A stretch of 64,000 nt of DNA from Vanilla planifolia (GCA_023846275.1 JAIUJO010000235.1:446907-510906); one strand, 5' to 3'; shown: positions 48,961 through 62,299, numbered from the stretch's first letter. The notes: generated from the letters alone by a model not told the origin. Program-made: numbers and translations.

Positions 48961-49530
48961 GTTATAGAATTAATGATCTTAAATCGTTAAAATATGCTTT
49001 TTCATTATTAAATAGAAAAATTATTAGTACAAATATTTTTTTTTCTAATAATAGAATATTTCATATTCATTGGGGTAACAAAAATGTCAATATTTTATAG
49101 TGTTACACTAATAAATTTGTATGTCTTTATAGCATGCAAATTGACTATACAACACATGTATGTGTTGTTAAAGCTCATATTTAATCTACATTTCCTAGCT
49201 TTCGTTGGAATTTAGGGAAAATTTTAGCTCAACCACTAAAAAATATGCTTAACCTAGAAAGGTTTGGATTCATATGCCCAATAATTATTTTATAATTATA
49301 GGAAGGTTTTCTTTTGAAGGACAAGTAATACATCTGATTCTTTGATATTTGATGTTTAAGACACACGAGTAAACAAATCAATTTATTCACCCAACAAGAA
49401 GCCTATGTTGAAGGAAAAGTACTACTTAGTGAAGGACAACTAGTACTTAGTGACATCTCAAGGAAATATAACAAAATGACTAAGTACTATTCGAAATTCT
49501 ATATTTTTTATTGCTAAACTTTATTGGTTT
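48961..49530 (+). pseudogene. Protease region of E2, not resolvable
   Basis: It lies between gag and the pre-integrase domain, where the copia aspartic protease is expected. I see no clear D-S-G motif. The AT-rich left part may hold a deletion or insertion. Confidence 0.3.
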
Positions 49531-50120
49531 AAAGTGTAAAGTATAATTTTCGTAATATAAGTCAACTATGTGATAGCAATTTTAGAATTTTAGTTGATTT
49601 TGTTACATGTAAAATTAGTAAACATAATACTTATTACAATGTAAAGAAATAACACTTACATGATTTCAATAAAGTAAATAGTTCCCAAATAAAATGTTTG
49701 TGTCATATGTTAGTGGGTTTAATTTATAGTATAGAAGACTTTGTCATATTAGAGTGCATACCTTTAGAAAAATGATTAAATATAACTTAGTAAGAGGTTC
49801 AACTAAATTGTCTTTTGGAGATGATGATGAATGATCTTTGACCTTTCCAAAATAAATTGTTTGGACATATACACTACATGAGTATAGGACATAAGAAATA
49901 TGGACTTGTTATATTAGATGACTATTCTAGGTATACGTACATAATTTTCTTACAAAAAAGGAGTAAATCTTTTGGAAAATTTCATATCTTAATGACTAAA
50001 AGAGAAAATGAGCTTAGTTACAATTTAGTTGCCATTTGAAGTGATAATCAAGATGAATTTACAAGTGAGAAATTCATTTAATATTTTAATAATAATATAA
50101 TTTCACAAAAATTTTCTAAT
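49531..50120 (+). pseudogene. Ty1/copia pre-integrase and integrase N-terminal half (E2)
   Basis: Near 49555 the plus strand reads RNISQLCDSNFRI, the end of the protease/pre-integrase linker. RLCHIRVHTFRKMIKYNLVRG (49731-49795) is the pre-integrase domain, normally RLGH, with its glycine changed. The 60-codon frame 49857-50039 then gives GHIHYMSIGHKKYGLVILDD followed by YSRYTYIIFLQKRS. It is an unusually well kept integrase core, including the first catalytic aspartate. After one stop, SDNQDEFTSEKF (50041-50077) carries the second aspartate region. Similarity stops near 50115, so the third catalytic residue, RT and RNase H are missing. Integrase would insert element DNA. Confidence 0.88.
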
Positions 50121-52220
50121 AACTTTGGTAAAGGACTAAGATCCCTTCTAGATTAAACTAATTGAGAATAATTTGATCTAATTCTACATAAATATTTCAT
50201 TACTTTTTGAAAATTGATCCATCTAAGCATGGTTGTCTTACAGTTAATGTAGCCTTTTCCAAAATCATTTGCCTTTTTATTTCCTTATCCATGTAAATAA
50301 TGGCCCAAAGAATAACAGTTCTTTTATGCACCATTGATTGACTTAATCAATGAATTCATTCATTACATCCCACATATGATTGGAGGGAGTGTTGTATCAA
50401 TCAAGTGTAGTTATTGCATTAAAGTATAAATTTTTTATCCAAGGAGCTTGCATTTCTTACACAATTTCTCAATTTACTAATTGAGTTTAATATACACTTT
50501 GCTTTAGTAAGCACCATCTTTTTTTCATGGGTTATCAGTGAGCAAGTGAACTAACTACTCATCCTCATTTAAGATTTCACGATGGATGCCTTACATTAAT
50601 AATACACAAATCTCATTGGATTTATTCCAAATGTAGTTCTCAAATTCTAATATGTTAGATACATTATGAAATTAGCTATTGTTAACCATAGGTTTCATGA
50701 GAGCAATCACAATTGTTTCTTGTTTTGAGTAGATGAATAAACTACCTTAAATGGCTCTTTTTTTGTACCTTTTTTATTACAAGATAGGATGTTATTCAAT
50801 AAAAGACATTTGTTATGAAATTTGAGAAGATTAGGCACTTTTACAACTCATACTAAAACTAACATGCCTCTTTAACGATTTCTAATATTGTTCTTTGAGT
50901 TCCTATCATAAACTTGGTTCAAATCTTCCACCTTAGATTGCATTAATCTAGAAGTTGTAGATCATATAAGATAGTCATTACTAAAATCATAAAATGATTG
51001 TAAGTTTGTCTGTTGGTAAGCATTATCGTAAGACTCTAGTAAATCAAAAACTTAACGTAATAGTCTATTCTACTTTTGGATTTTTCCTAAAACAAATCTA
51101 ATTATAAATAATTTGGTTCAAAATTAAATGTTGTTCCATGATAATTCATTTGCCAACTTTGTTTTCCTTAAGCATGTGCTGATTCTATTACTAACTGCAT
51201 CAACTAAATCATTTGTGACTTTTTATAGTCCATCCTTGTAGTAGAGCAATTTGGTAATGCCTCAATATTTTTTAATACAACATCCCTATCAAAAATGAAA
51301 TTATCAAAATGTAGTGACTTTTCATTTGGAATGTTGCCTAATTCATAAATAATGGATTATTATGATCATACTCATTCACATTTGTCTATGCTTTTTTATC
51401 TTGCATATTTGGTGACATTTTATTTTGTTTACATTGAAGAGAGGTTTGACCTTGGCAATAGAAGTTGATTTAATAACTAATTTATAATATTGAATTCATT
51501 GGCATAATCTATTTGAGTTTCTAAATATTTTGTTATGTAGAATCAACTAGGTAATTCCTTCACAAGGTCCACTTCAACACACGTCTTGTTTATGCTTAAT
51601 CTAGTTAGGTTTGAAGTACATATAATCTCTTGTATAGGATTTTTTTACTTCTAATGCCTAGGAGTAAAGGGTTACCTTATTGAAAAATCGAAATAAAACT
51701 TAAATAAGAGCTAATGATGATTTATATAACATTCATGTGAAACTCATTATGCCACTTAATATAGTTTTTTTGAATTCACTGATGTTCCATTCTTGGTGAG
51801 GTCAACATTTCAAATAATCTATCAAATGTAATTAGTTCAAGTCGATTATCCTAAAATGGTACCTTTTAGTCTCTAAAAATTTTGATTTTCTTAAATGCCA
51901 CTAGATTGTTTCCATATATGGAAAAATGTGTTAAAAATTCCTCATTAATTCAAGCCTGAATAGTGTGCCAATTTTTTCAAATTCTTCTTCATTGAAAATA
52001 ATTTTTTGTTGACCAATGAATGTTCTCTTTGGTTTATTTGAACTAGTGAAATGTTAGCAACCTAGCAAAAACCTCAATAAATGAATGGTTTAGAGAGGTG
52101 AGGCCCTCTAAACCTACAACAACGACTTGTCAGCCTATTAGCCTAGTATGACTAAAATAGTGTTGAGTGTAGTACCTCACCTGAAGGGGTCCCAGTGACT
52201 CCAGTCTAGCTACAATTAAG
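50121..52220 (-). other. Unassigned, possibly coding-derived sequence
   Basis: This stretch is less AT-rich than its surroundings. On the minus strand it has patches of protein-like reading, for example DNRLELITFDRLFEMLTSPR near 51860-51800 and DLVDAVSNRIS with CLRKTKLANELSW near 51220-51145. I do not recognise a family. A long retroelement gag-like ORF or a host pseudogene are both possible. The end at 52080-52200 is locally GC-richer (GAGAGGTGAGGCCCTC). Confidence 0.3.
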
Positions 52221-54100
52221 ATTTTTCAACAATACTATCACAACCATTAACCTTTTAATTTTTGGTTATTTACTATTATTGCTCATGTATTCAATAGAAT
52301 CATAAGAAAAGAATGTTTGGAATATGTAATATTAAGTACTAATTTCTTAACAATGAAACAATTGTGTGGATCATAATTTAACATTATTTTCCACTATAAA
52401 ATGGACAATAATCAAGCCATCTTACATGACAACTAGTCATGAGAAGATATACTAATTCTTACATGTTTTGAATACCATTGTGTACAACAATTTATTAAAA
52501 TTTAAAAATTTAAGGTTGGGCTAAAAACATGTGTATCAAGATTATTAGCAATTCAAAAACAATTCTCAACATATATATTTAAAGATACAGAATTCTAGTT
52601 CATCTACATTCCTTATTCAACCTGTTATGATTCACAAAGGATTCATCCTATCAATTTGGTGAGGCTTAATTCCTTATGATTCCTTCATGATTTCCTAAGC
52701 TTTTTGTTTTGGAATAAAAAAAAACTTTTACTCGTTAGTGGAAGTAATGTGTGGTCAGTGTGAAGTATTTTAAGTTCTTATACCAAACAATGTCACCTAT
52801 GAATTCGAGCATATTCACATGGCATTGAACAAATAGTTTTCCACAAAGAGTAGTGTAATAAAATTTTACTTAGATTACAAAAGTAATTTGATATATACCC
52901 TTGATGTTACATATGTAAAGCATACAAATTGGTCCTTAAAAATAGGGCATTTTCATGCATAAAATTTCTCAATTTCAATGTTAAAAAGTGTTTGTATAAA
53001 TGCTTGTATATGCATATGTGATGTGTGAACTAAAACAATTTTTGATCAAATAATTTAATTCATAAAAATCAAACATTAGAAAATGTTTTTATTCTTCAAA
53101 TAAAAATGTTTTATTTTTTAGCAACATATTTTTGAATATCAAATACTTCAAAATTGAATGAAATTCTAACAAAACATTGCCATATAAATTATTTTTTGCA
53201 TGTAATTCACTAGTGAAAGAAATCTTTAAATAATTTTCAAATAACAACATTTCATATTTTCTTAAGTTAATCATATATTATTTCAAAAACATTAATGTTT
53301 TTCTCATGTAATGTGCGATATTGCTTTACAAAAAAAATATTTCTACTTTTTTTTTCAAATTTGTCATGCAATTCATCAATGGAGGAACATGACTCATCAT
53401 AAAATAAAATATTTAAATTAACATCGTTGAACATTTACCTCGATAATTTGTTATAATGCCAATAAGCTCCATATTAGTTTGGGGGCTCCTCCTTCTCTTC
53501 CTTTTCTTCTCTTTCTTCATCTTCCTTTTCTTATCAACACCTTTTGCTTTTTTTTCTTCATATTACCCTTCTAACACACACATAGCCTCAAAAAAACGTT
53601 TTTGCATTAACATTTTTGTACAAATTTCTTAGGATATCGCACAAAATAAATATTATACCTTTTGAATAATGTTATGTACATATGTTCATAAGAAATATTC
53701 ATAATAATGTTATGCATTTTTCAATTAATTTCCTCAACTTTAAATCAACTTTTTGAGAAACTTGCTGGATAGGATTTTGCCAAAATGAAATTGTTGACTA
53801 ATGAACATTGGTGGGAACTTGAGCATGCTCCTAAATGGGATTTTACAAATTGTGAAAAAAATAATGTAATTTTGATATAGAGGATCTACTCTATAATGTT
53901 AATCATATGGAATGTAGAACTTCTCCAGTCAACACAACAATCTAATTTGATACAACTTGTTCACTATTCTATGTAACCAACAGATGAGAATTGGGATTAA
54001 TGAATTTTTTTCATAATCCAAAATCTTGTTTGATTTTTATTTTTACATCTGGTTCATAAACAGAAAAATATAAAGAAAAGTATAATAAAGTAAATAACTT
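52221..54100. other. Unassigned AT-rich sequence
   Basis: A pyrimidine-rich tract lies at 53490-53560 (CTCCTTCTCTTCC repeats on the plus strand). No coding motif was found. Confidence 0.5.
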
Positions 54101-54129
54101 AAATGTTTTAATATATTCAACCATTTGAT

Positions 54130-54960
54130 CATATTGAACATCAACTCCACAGAATTCTATATCCTGGACTATATAATCACTCCTTCACTTAATGTGAGTT
54201 GTGGGAGATGGCCATAGACCAACATTCTTTTATCAACAAAATGTCTTCCCAATCCTCTAACAAAAAGAATACAAGTAGCATTTACTTCAATAAAACACCT
54301 TAGTATAAGTCTTGGAGTAAATTCTTCAGATTTGTAGTAATAAAAGGTCATACTTTTGAGTTAAATGTTGTGGCACAATAATGCCTCAATGTAAGGTTGC
54401 TAGTAATCTGCCATTTAGAGAGTTTTAAGTTAAGATCTTTCCTTGTTGACAAATATAACTAAGTGTTTTTTAAGAATGTAGTCACAAAGAAATTAAGAAA
54501 GCATTAACCCTAATTTAATTGCACAGATATGCAATAAATATAACTAATAAATTGAGATTAGAACTTAGAAAAGAAAATCATAAGATTTTTATGATTTTGA
54601 AGGTATGAAAGTGCTATGTTATAGAAATAGAGGAATGCACTTCAACATAATCGAAAACTAATATTTCAATCAAAGTCCCATGAAAGACCACCCATTAAAT
54701 GAAATGATCCTAATTGTTTGAATACTATTGAAATCCATCTTTCTTTTCTTAACCATAGTGTGGTAGAAAAATGAGGCCAATTTATAGGAATTTTAGTACT
54801 CATAATTTCATCCAAATGGTTGAATGGCAATTATGTAAAACATCTTTTTGCCACACAATACATAAAAATCTTCATAGATTTCTAGTTCTAAACTTATTGT
54901 TTCCACAACATATGCATACCTCACATCACTAAGACTTGTTGCACAAGAATTTCTCTATAA
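54130..54960 (-). pseudogene. Two protein-like open patches of unknown origin
   Basis: Minus-strand 54360-54169 reads YYKSEEFTPRLILRCFIEVN and then CILFVRGLGRHFVDKRMLVY, a composition unlike the AT-biased noise around it. Minus-strand 54952-54812 reads SLSDVRYAYVVETISLELEI and then YEDFYVLCGKKM. The order and strand would allow two exons of one decayed gene, but I recognise neither. Splice sites were not established. Confidence 0.25.
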
Positions 54961-57900
54961 AAGCTACATCTAGAAGAGTATTTAACACTCCCATTCCACT
55001 CATCGATGAGAACACACATCACATATCTGCTATGCATGTTGGCATTGTGCATCGTGCTGTTAAGTAATACTACTCACTAGCACAATCCTTTCCTACATGA
55101 ATGACTCTACCTACATATTATTTGCAAGTATCAAGAGCCACGACATTTTATGTTTGATACTGAGTATTGTTTATCTTACTCGTCATGTATATTTCATAAC
55201 ATTATCATAACAAATGTTTGCATTAGACTTTATCTTCTGTATAATTGTAAGTTATCATTTTAACATAATGTTAGTCGATTTAAACAACTTTCAAAATCAA
55301 CCAGTTGATGCTTAATGTGTGATATATTTGTACTATCACATATTAATGTTTTTTGAACTCTACTACACAAGTGATGCATAAGTCTGGTCAATTAAAGGAA
55401 TGATAAGTATGGTATGATCTTAACATGAATTTTTTATATAAGAAAATTACCATAATTGTTCAAATGGTTTAATTATTTTTTGAATAACTTCACAATTGAT
55501 ATGATCAATAATAACCATATAATTAATAAGTTCCTTATGCAATTCATGAATAAGGATAGTTAAGAATATAATTTTTCAATTTAGGATTGTCCTATAAAAA
55601 ATTATCTAGTTCTAGATATTTACATTTAACTATAATTTTCATCTTATTTCGTGAACAAAAAATTCTTATGAATTATATCGATGTGTATTTGTATACTCTT
55701 AGTTTTTATAATATAAGCATTAATGCAATCTCTACTTTTGGCCCACCAATAGGCCTCATGGGATTCTTCGAAACCATGTTTATGTTTAATGCCATTATGA
55801 TACTTTTTGTAGGGTTTGGAATTCAACTAACAAGATGTCATATAACTAAACCAATGATGGGGGTGAATTAAATACTTTGGTAGGGTATGTAATGGATCAC
55901 CAACATTACATTGAATGGTTAAAAAAATTGAAGAATCAAGAAATAAGAAAGAAAAACATTAACTCCCTTGAACTTTTATTTTCTTAGTTAAAAAACTATA
56001 CATTTTAGTTTCCAATTAGCTATTGATAAAAAGTTTGATTCTTGTTCATTAAATTAATTGACCCATTTTAAAAAATGCCATGATATTGAACACGAAATTT
56101 CTATGAAATGGTTTGATGGTCATCATATAAAAAGTCATGTTGATGATAAAAATTTTTCTTTCTATTGCATATAAAACTTGAATGATCAATAATGCGTTAG
56201 ATTGAGCAACACATGATTAATCAAGTTGCTTGACGGGCCTTCAACAAATTTACATCTTAGAATTTTACTATTGCTAGTGATTCTAGTCAAACTATGTGGT
56301 TCATTGCCCATAAAAGCACTAGTCGAGGTAGCTAATTTTATTATGAAATGGACAATCCAAAGAATCTTTCAATAAGTTTTATCTAAAAAAATATATTTTG
56401 TACTAATTCCCATTCATAGACATTTTCTTAACAGAATCTTTAATTTTTGAAGATGAAATGTATTTGCAAATATGAATATATTTGTTTCATTTAAAGGTTA
56501 ATATTTTTATATACCAAAATTCAAGTTTTCCCTAAAATTTTTATCTTCAGGCTTTTCATTAATACAAGAATTAAAGCTTTCACATCAAGAATATTAATAG
56601 GTTTATATTTTGTTCTATTAATGCTTTAAATGAATTACTAGGTCATGCTTGAAACAAGGTGCAATTGTAGTTCATGATCAATCTCTAATAAAAAATATTT
56701 ATCCATTACATAAGTACTCACTAACACAAATAATTCCTTGAAGAAAAACTCATGTTATGCTTTGGGTTCTTAAAAATCTTCTACATCCTTATGTTCATTT
56801 TATGTCATTCATATCATTTTTTTAAGTTGTACTCTAGCATTAGTTGACACCATAGGATAAGTATCATCACATATAACTTTCTTATTTGCTAAATAAAAAA
56901 TCATGCACTAGGTATCCCATAAAATTAAAAAAATAAGCTACTTAAATAGTTTGGTGTAGTCAAAATCATATTAATCCTTTGGAGCACGTGGTGTGAACGA
57001 TACAAAACAGAATTGTTCATAATAGCATAAGGCTCCCTTAATATATACACGTAACTCTTTTTGATACATATAACACTTGTTAATGGGGTGAGTGAAATAA
57101 GTTTGTCAATTTTTTTCAAAATTCACACATTAAAAACAAAATTGTCTTTGAATTGTATTGAGTAATATCACACAAACAATTCTAGTAAATATTAAGAAAT
57201 AATGTGCAAAATGAAAGAAGCAAAAAATTGTTTTACATGTTTTGGCACTTACCAAAAGATTCACCATCTACAACCAATTCAATTGGGCTTAGCTTACCAA
57301 TACCTTTCACTCCTTTGTCATTGTTACTGAGGAAGCCACAACATCATCTATCATATCTTTGGAATTTTGGTGCAACCCCTCCTTTGTGATATGTTTTGGC
57401 TTGAGCACAATTATTTCTATCAGTTATTTGTATGGCTCAAACTAAAACCTAATGTTGGATGATACACTAAACTTATTTTTAGCTTAAAAACAATTAAGAA
57501 GTACTAAGGGTCAAGAAATTTATTCAAACAAAGGCTTACCCAAGGTTGTTATAGGTTTTGAATTTTAAATCTTAGAAATATTTTGTAAGTAAAATCTTTT
57601 GCAAAGGCTAAAGACTTACACTGATATTTAACATTAGGGATCTCACCTTAGAGAAAATATGGTTCTAAGAATTCACACCATGAATATTCACATTGGTGGT
57701 GAAGTGGCAAGGTAAACGCATAAGTGAAGTTGTCAGAAAGCCAAACAAAAAACTAATCATTTACTTGGATAAACTAGAAAGTTGGACTTAGTTATTAATT
57801 TTCCTAAAATTTTAAATAAAGTGATTAAAAACTTTCTTGGTGATTCGATATTTTTTAAATGCTAGATAATGGCTTAGGATCTTATTTTTGAGCCACTTGT

Positions 57901-58630
57901 TATCCTTCCTAGGGCACCTCCAAAAATACACTATTGGATTGATTGTACATAGCATAATGATGTTAAACAAGATGAAAGATAACACTTTGTTACTTCATTC
58001 AAATTGTAATACTTAAAACATGGTCGAGATGGCCATGTGCGTTGGCATGGGTAAAGGAAATGGTTACAAGTGTTGGTGATAATGGTGTTGCATTACGATG
58101 GATAGTAATGAAAAATAGTCCAAAACTTAATTTTAAACCTTTTGAAGGACATTTCCAAATAAAATTTGCATTGGTAGAATTATAGAACATCTACAAGGAT
58201 ATCTTATAGTAAATTTAAAGCTACAAATATCTAAAATGTTATAAATTGGTATTCAAATAACTCAAACAAAAGTGTAGATACAAATCACAACACAAACAAA
58301 GGAAAAGCAAACTAAAATTTTTAACAAATAATAGTTAGCTACAATTGACACCACTAATGACAACAACAACAGAGATTAATGAGAAATAAAGAGGTAAATA
58401 TTGGCACTATTAGAAGTATAAATAAGAGTAGTACACCTCCAGGTTGAACCTTTATGTGAAGTATGGGATGCTAAATCACTCTCCCAAGGTTGGAAACAGC
58501 TTCACTTTATAGAGCTATGGTGAAATCTCTGATACTTCTTTAGCATCTCTTTGTTTAGCTAATGAAGCTTCTACCCTTTAATCCAAGTGTCATTAAATGT
58601 GGAATGGCTCAACTATGTACTAAAAATCTT
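54961..58630. other. Unassigned sequence, no supported feature
   Basis: Includes a 94-codon plus-strand frame at 55587-55871 overlapped by a 60-codon minus-strand frame. Neither resembles a known domain. Several patches are less AT-rich (around 55010-55140 and 57240-57400) but carry no motif I can name. Confidence 0.4.
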
Positions 58631-58639
58631 TATTGTGCC

Positions 58640-59140
58640 TGATTCTTTGTTAAAATTGTTTGATTATCTAAGGTTTGCCAAACTTGATTATCAAGTCACT
58701 AGATGCAAAAAAAACTATTGGTCGGATAGGTTTACTTGGCTATAATACAAAAGTTTCAAAAGACTAACTAGGTATTAGGTATGGTTCTCTATAAGTACTA
58801 ATATCTTAAATATTTAAAATTGTGTTAGTTTCATTACCTTCAATTAAATCAAAGGCAAATATGCCAATGCTAAATAGTTTTTGCAATTCTAAATGGTCCA
58901 ATATTGTGGGCAATTAATTTTATAAGAGTTTGTGTCAGAAAGCTTTAAGAATTCATATAGATCTTCATATAATTATACTGAATAAATTCTCTATGTTTTC
59001 TATGAGCCTCTACTGTCCATTCATATCTTTCATTATTTAAATTAATTTGTTCAGTAATATGTTGATGTGATGATAAAATGTGATGAGTAAAAGACTCAAA
59101 CCAAATGCTTTGTATTCCAAAAAAATTAATGGATAACAAC
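58640..59140 (-). pseudogene. Ty3/gypsy integrase C-terminal fragment (E4)
   Basis: The minus strand reads TEQINLNNERYEWTVEAHRK then HREF near 59060-58985. This matches the gypsy integrase tail that runs (I...NE.Y....D.HR....F..GD.VM). It continues with MKIYMNS, and further on TILNIxDISTYREPY near 58835-58780, matching the FN..DL..Y.EP ending. The catalytic core upstream is missing; the next 450 bases to the right are AT-rich without motifs. The tail of gypsy integrase helps target site choice. This is a second gypsy element, separate from E3 about 1.5 kb away on the same strand. Confidence 0.65.
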
Positions 59141-60600
59141 AAAAGATCTTAAGCAGAAACATTTTGCATTTTTAGGAAATAAAGAAGATTAATGAAGCTT
59201 TAGTTTACTATTTTTTATGTGCACATCTATCTAGAATGTTATAATAATAAAAACTTAAGTTTCATTCCCATAAGGAGAAAAAGTGATTTCAAGAAACAGT
59301 TAATAAATCTGATTCAATAATATAAATAATTGTTTAAGGTAAGCTATGTAGTTTCATAACTTAATCTAATTATATTTTTACAACATATGAGATTACCAAT
59401 AAATTATGGTAGCACATGAAATGATCCATTTTAAGAAATATATGATTCATTTTAAAGGATAGGCTTGCCATTTTATAGAAACTCAAGAATAATAAAAGAA
59501 AATAAAGAAAGAAATAAAAATTCAAATTTGGTGCTCAAAATCCATTTCCATAGAGGTTTCTTGGAAAGTACCTTTTCATTTTGAAAAATCTATTTTCTAT
59601 GAGCTATTTGCAAAATTTATTTTTAAAATAATATCAAAAAAAATTTTAAAAAACTATCATTTTGAACCAAAAGTATTGTGGCCAAAGTTATTGCTAAGTT
59701 TGTTTACAAAAAAGCCACATTTTTTTTTCAAGCTAGCTATATTAGCTATGGCCCTTGTTTTGCTCTAGGTCTACATGTGATGGATTTATCATTATGTACT
59801 TGGTCAATTTGTTGCCCATTGTGGCAGTGAATCGATAAGATGTTAGTAATGACCAAGGCCATATTTTGGGGCCAGTGTGACGTTCATGGTGCCACTGGTT
59901 AGATCTGGGTCAATGTATAATAGATTGGGTAATTGGGTAAGATTTAACATTAATTGTCTAAGTTTGTTTGCAAGGCACATGACCTTTACAACTTTTGGGT
60001 TGATGTAGCAGGTTGCTACAACCTAATGGATCAAGGTGCAATCATGGGTTATGCAAAATCATGAATGGGATTGAGCTTAAATTACCCATTCACTAATCTA
60101 TTTTGATGTAGTGTAGTCCATGTCATGATCGAGTCTAATGGAGTTAAGTCAACGATGAGTGATAGAAGCAACAACAAATGATGACATCAATATAAATGGG
60201 CTCAAATGGCCATTTTTTGTATCTTTTGATTATTCATGATGTGAATTTTGAGAATATAATAAACTTTTAGGCTCATATTTGACTTAGCACATGAGGAAAT
60301 GATAGCTTGATTATCTAGAATTGCTAATACATGTCTTAATGGTTTTTGGGCAACATAAATCTTGAGTAGTGTCCTCTTTAATTCCATTGAATTGGAAGAG
60401 TTTCATTTCTAATGAGTTACCTACTCTAAATTATTTCTCATAAATCTCTGATGTGTCAAGGTTTGATCTCTATGACTCTTCCATTATGGTCGAAGTATCT
60501 TTATTTTCTTGTTAACCATTCAAGTGACAAAGATACTTTTGATAACTCTAACTTTTGGTTTACATAGTATTGTCATCCATTACCCCAATCTTCTTGCTCT
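59141..60600. other. Unassigned sequence between two gypsy remnants
   Basis: 59141-59700 is AT-rich. 59750-60180 is less AT-rich and could be an LTR or downstream region of E3, which reads leftwards into it. No LTR pair could be shown. Confidence 0.4.
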
Positions 60601-61345
60601 TCAAACCTTGTTAGGTTAGTAAGCACTCAAGTAGGTGGTCATTCACAATGGTTGGTTTTTGACTAAAACAACTAACTAGAAATCATGATCAACTCCTTAT
60701 GTGAGCTACCAAATTTTAGATATCTAAGGTATTGCCAATGTCATAATAATCTGGTAGCTCCATGATGTATGCATTTTTTCCAAAGTTCATAGAGGAAACC
60801 ATTAAAACTTTGTTCTGGTCGTCAAGAATTCTTTTGTCTTGTGGAGTGCATTGGCTAATTTGTTGTATTGCTCATTACTAATATTTATTTTTTCTTTAAT
60901 ATGCTCATGAACCTACCTTATATGCCAACATTTATGTCTGTGCTTGAACGGGTAATAGGATTATATAAAAAAGGTCAAAAGGTATTCATTATTGTATTCA
61001 AAAAAGCTCAATCGTGTGGACGTATTGATGGAACTATTATAAGCTTTCTTGGCTTGTGGTAAAAGATGGTTTAAATAATTTATATTTTCTCTAACCAAAC
61101 ACCATAATTGACTTCGTTGCCTATCATTTATCAACTTGATTAGATCAAAAGCTACGGGTGACAAGCAAGTGAGCATTTTAACTTTATTTGCAAATCATAC
61201 AAAATGGTTTTCCAAAAGTTCCAAGTGAAACAAACATCCTTATTAGTGATTATTATCTTGGGCAACTCATTAAACATAGACACTCTGTCAAGTATAGTGT
61301 TGAGGGTGCAGCGTAAATTTTTGGGTGATAGATTCACTTACTTTC
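60601..61345 (-). pseudogene. Ty3/gypsy integrase of E3
   Basis: The minus-strand frame 61337-61152 reads FNELPKIIITNKDVCF and later KLKCSLACHP. These are the gypsy integrase core segments usually read as HGLPK.I.SDRD..F and LK.SSA.HPQTDGQTE. The next frame (61176-60961) gives NYLNHLLPQAKKAYNSSINT, matching W...L..AEFAYN.S.N.ST. Further left, EQYNKLANAL (about 60880) and NAYIMELPDYYDIGNT (60755-60710) match the YNKLK and NAY...LP....IS.TF segments of the integrase tail. The catalytic residues are partly lost, for example SDRD has become TNKD. RT lies upstream, but only about 300 bases away. Confidence 0.88.
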
Positions 61346-61589
61346 ACAAATATTTACTTTATTGCTTGGGTCCATTAAAAATTTCTCTTCTTAAAATGAT
61401 TAATTATTAGGGTAGTGATGACAACAAAACTATTAATGAATTTCATTTACAAGGTTGTTTGGCAATGAAAACTATTAAAACTAAGGATTGATTAAAGTGT
61501 TGGTTAATCAATTATAGCCTTAATCTTCTCATAGTAAGATGGTACATCATATTTTAGGGTTTGAAACCCATATAGTTCACATGAAAGGA

Positions 61590-62190
61590 AACAAATGTTC
61601 TAATTTATGTTCAATTCTACAATTAAAGTTCAAGATGTCATTCAAGTAAAATACCATAAACTTCATTAATAAAGATATTTGTGCCATTTTTCTTATAAAT
61701 GTGCTTAGTGTACTAAATATGTTGAAGGGAATGACTAATGACTTGTATAATCTATCCCTTGATTTGAGAGTACTTTTTCACTCATCCCATAACAAGATTC
61801 TATCTTGGTGCTTTCTACTTTTTAAATTAAGTTTTGATAAAATAATTGCTCCATTAGTTTGGTCCAATAGTTCATCCATGAAAGGGATAAGGAACCTATA
61901 CTTCGGATCATTTTGCTAACTCTCATATTATTGAAAGGAATTCTCCATGAACCATCCTTCTTTAAAGCTTGAGTGGTACGAACAACACATGGATTTTGAC
62001 TTTATCAAATTAATCATTTGTCCAATAAGTCATGCATCTGTTAGGTGAGTTCTTAATGTTTACAAGGATTCATATTATAATATGACAAAGTTGGTGAACT
62101 AGCACTTAGTATAAGTTATGTAACATATTAGATGTCACGAAGAGGTGTCAAACCTTGAAGTTCATTTTAAAAATTTTAGGGAAGCTAAAT
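61590..62190 (-). pseudogene. Ty3/gypsy reverse transcriptase of E3
   Basis: Minus-strand reading in order is: GLTPLRDI near 62160 (family: GLPP.RDI.H.I.L), then LLDK and LKKDGSWRI near 62030-61950. KYRFLIPFMDELLDQTNGAI comes near 61905-61845, SKLNLKSRKHQDRI follows, then SLVIPFNIFSTLSTFIRKM. YLNDI at 61648-61634 stands for the catalytic YFDDI, with the first aspartate changed to asparagine. The order is that of gypsy RT throughout. Stops interrupt it. RNase H should follow, but integrase begins within about 300 bases, so RNase H and the integrase zinc-binding part are deleted. Confidence 0.9.
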
Positions 62191-62299
62191 AAAAATGATT
62201 TTATAGTGGGAAGAATTGTTATATAAGGTATTATTATGGCTTAAATTGAAGTTCTATTAATAAATCCTTTATCTAGTTTACTATGGCACAAACATAGTA

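Noticed and set aside
55587-55871. 94-codon plus-strand frame with apparent membrane segments
   Set aside because: It is overlapped by a minus-strand frame and neither resembles a known family; no repeat copy supports it.
61204-61410. 68-codon plus-strand frame, and similar plus-strand frames at 60868 and 61701
   Set aside because: They are antisense shadows of the gypsy integrase and RT on the minus strand.
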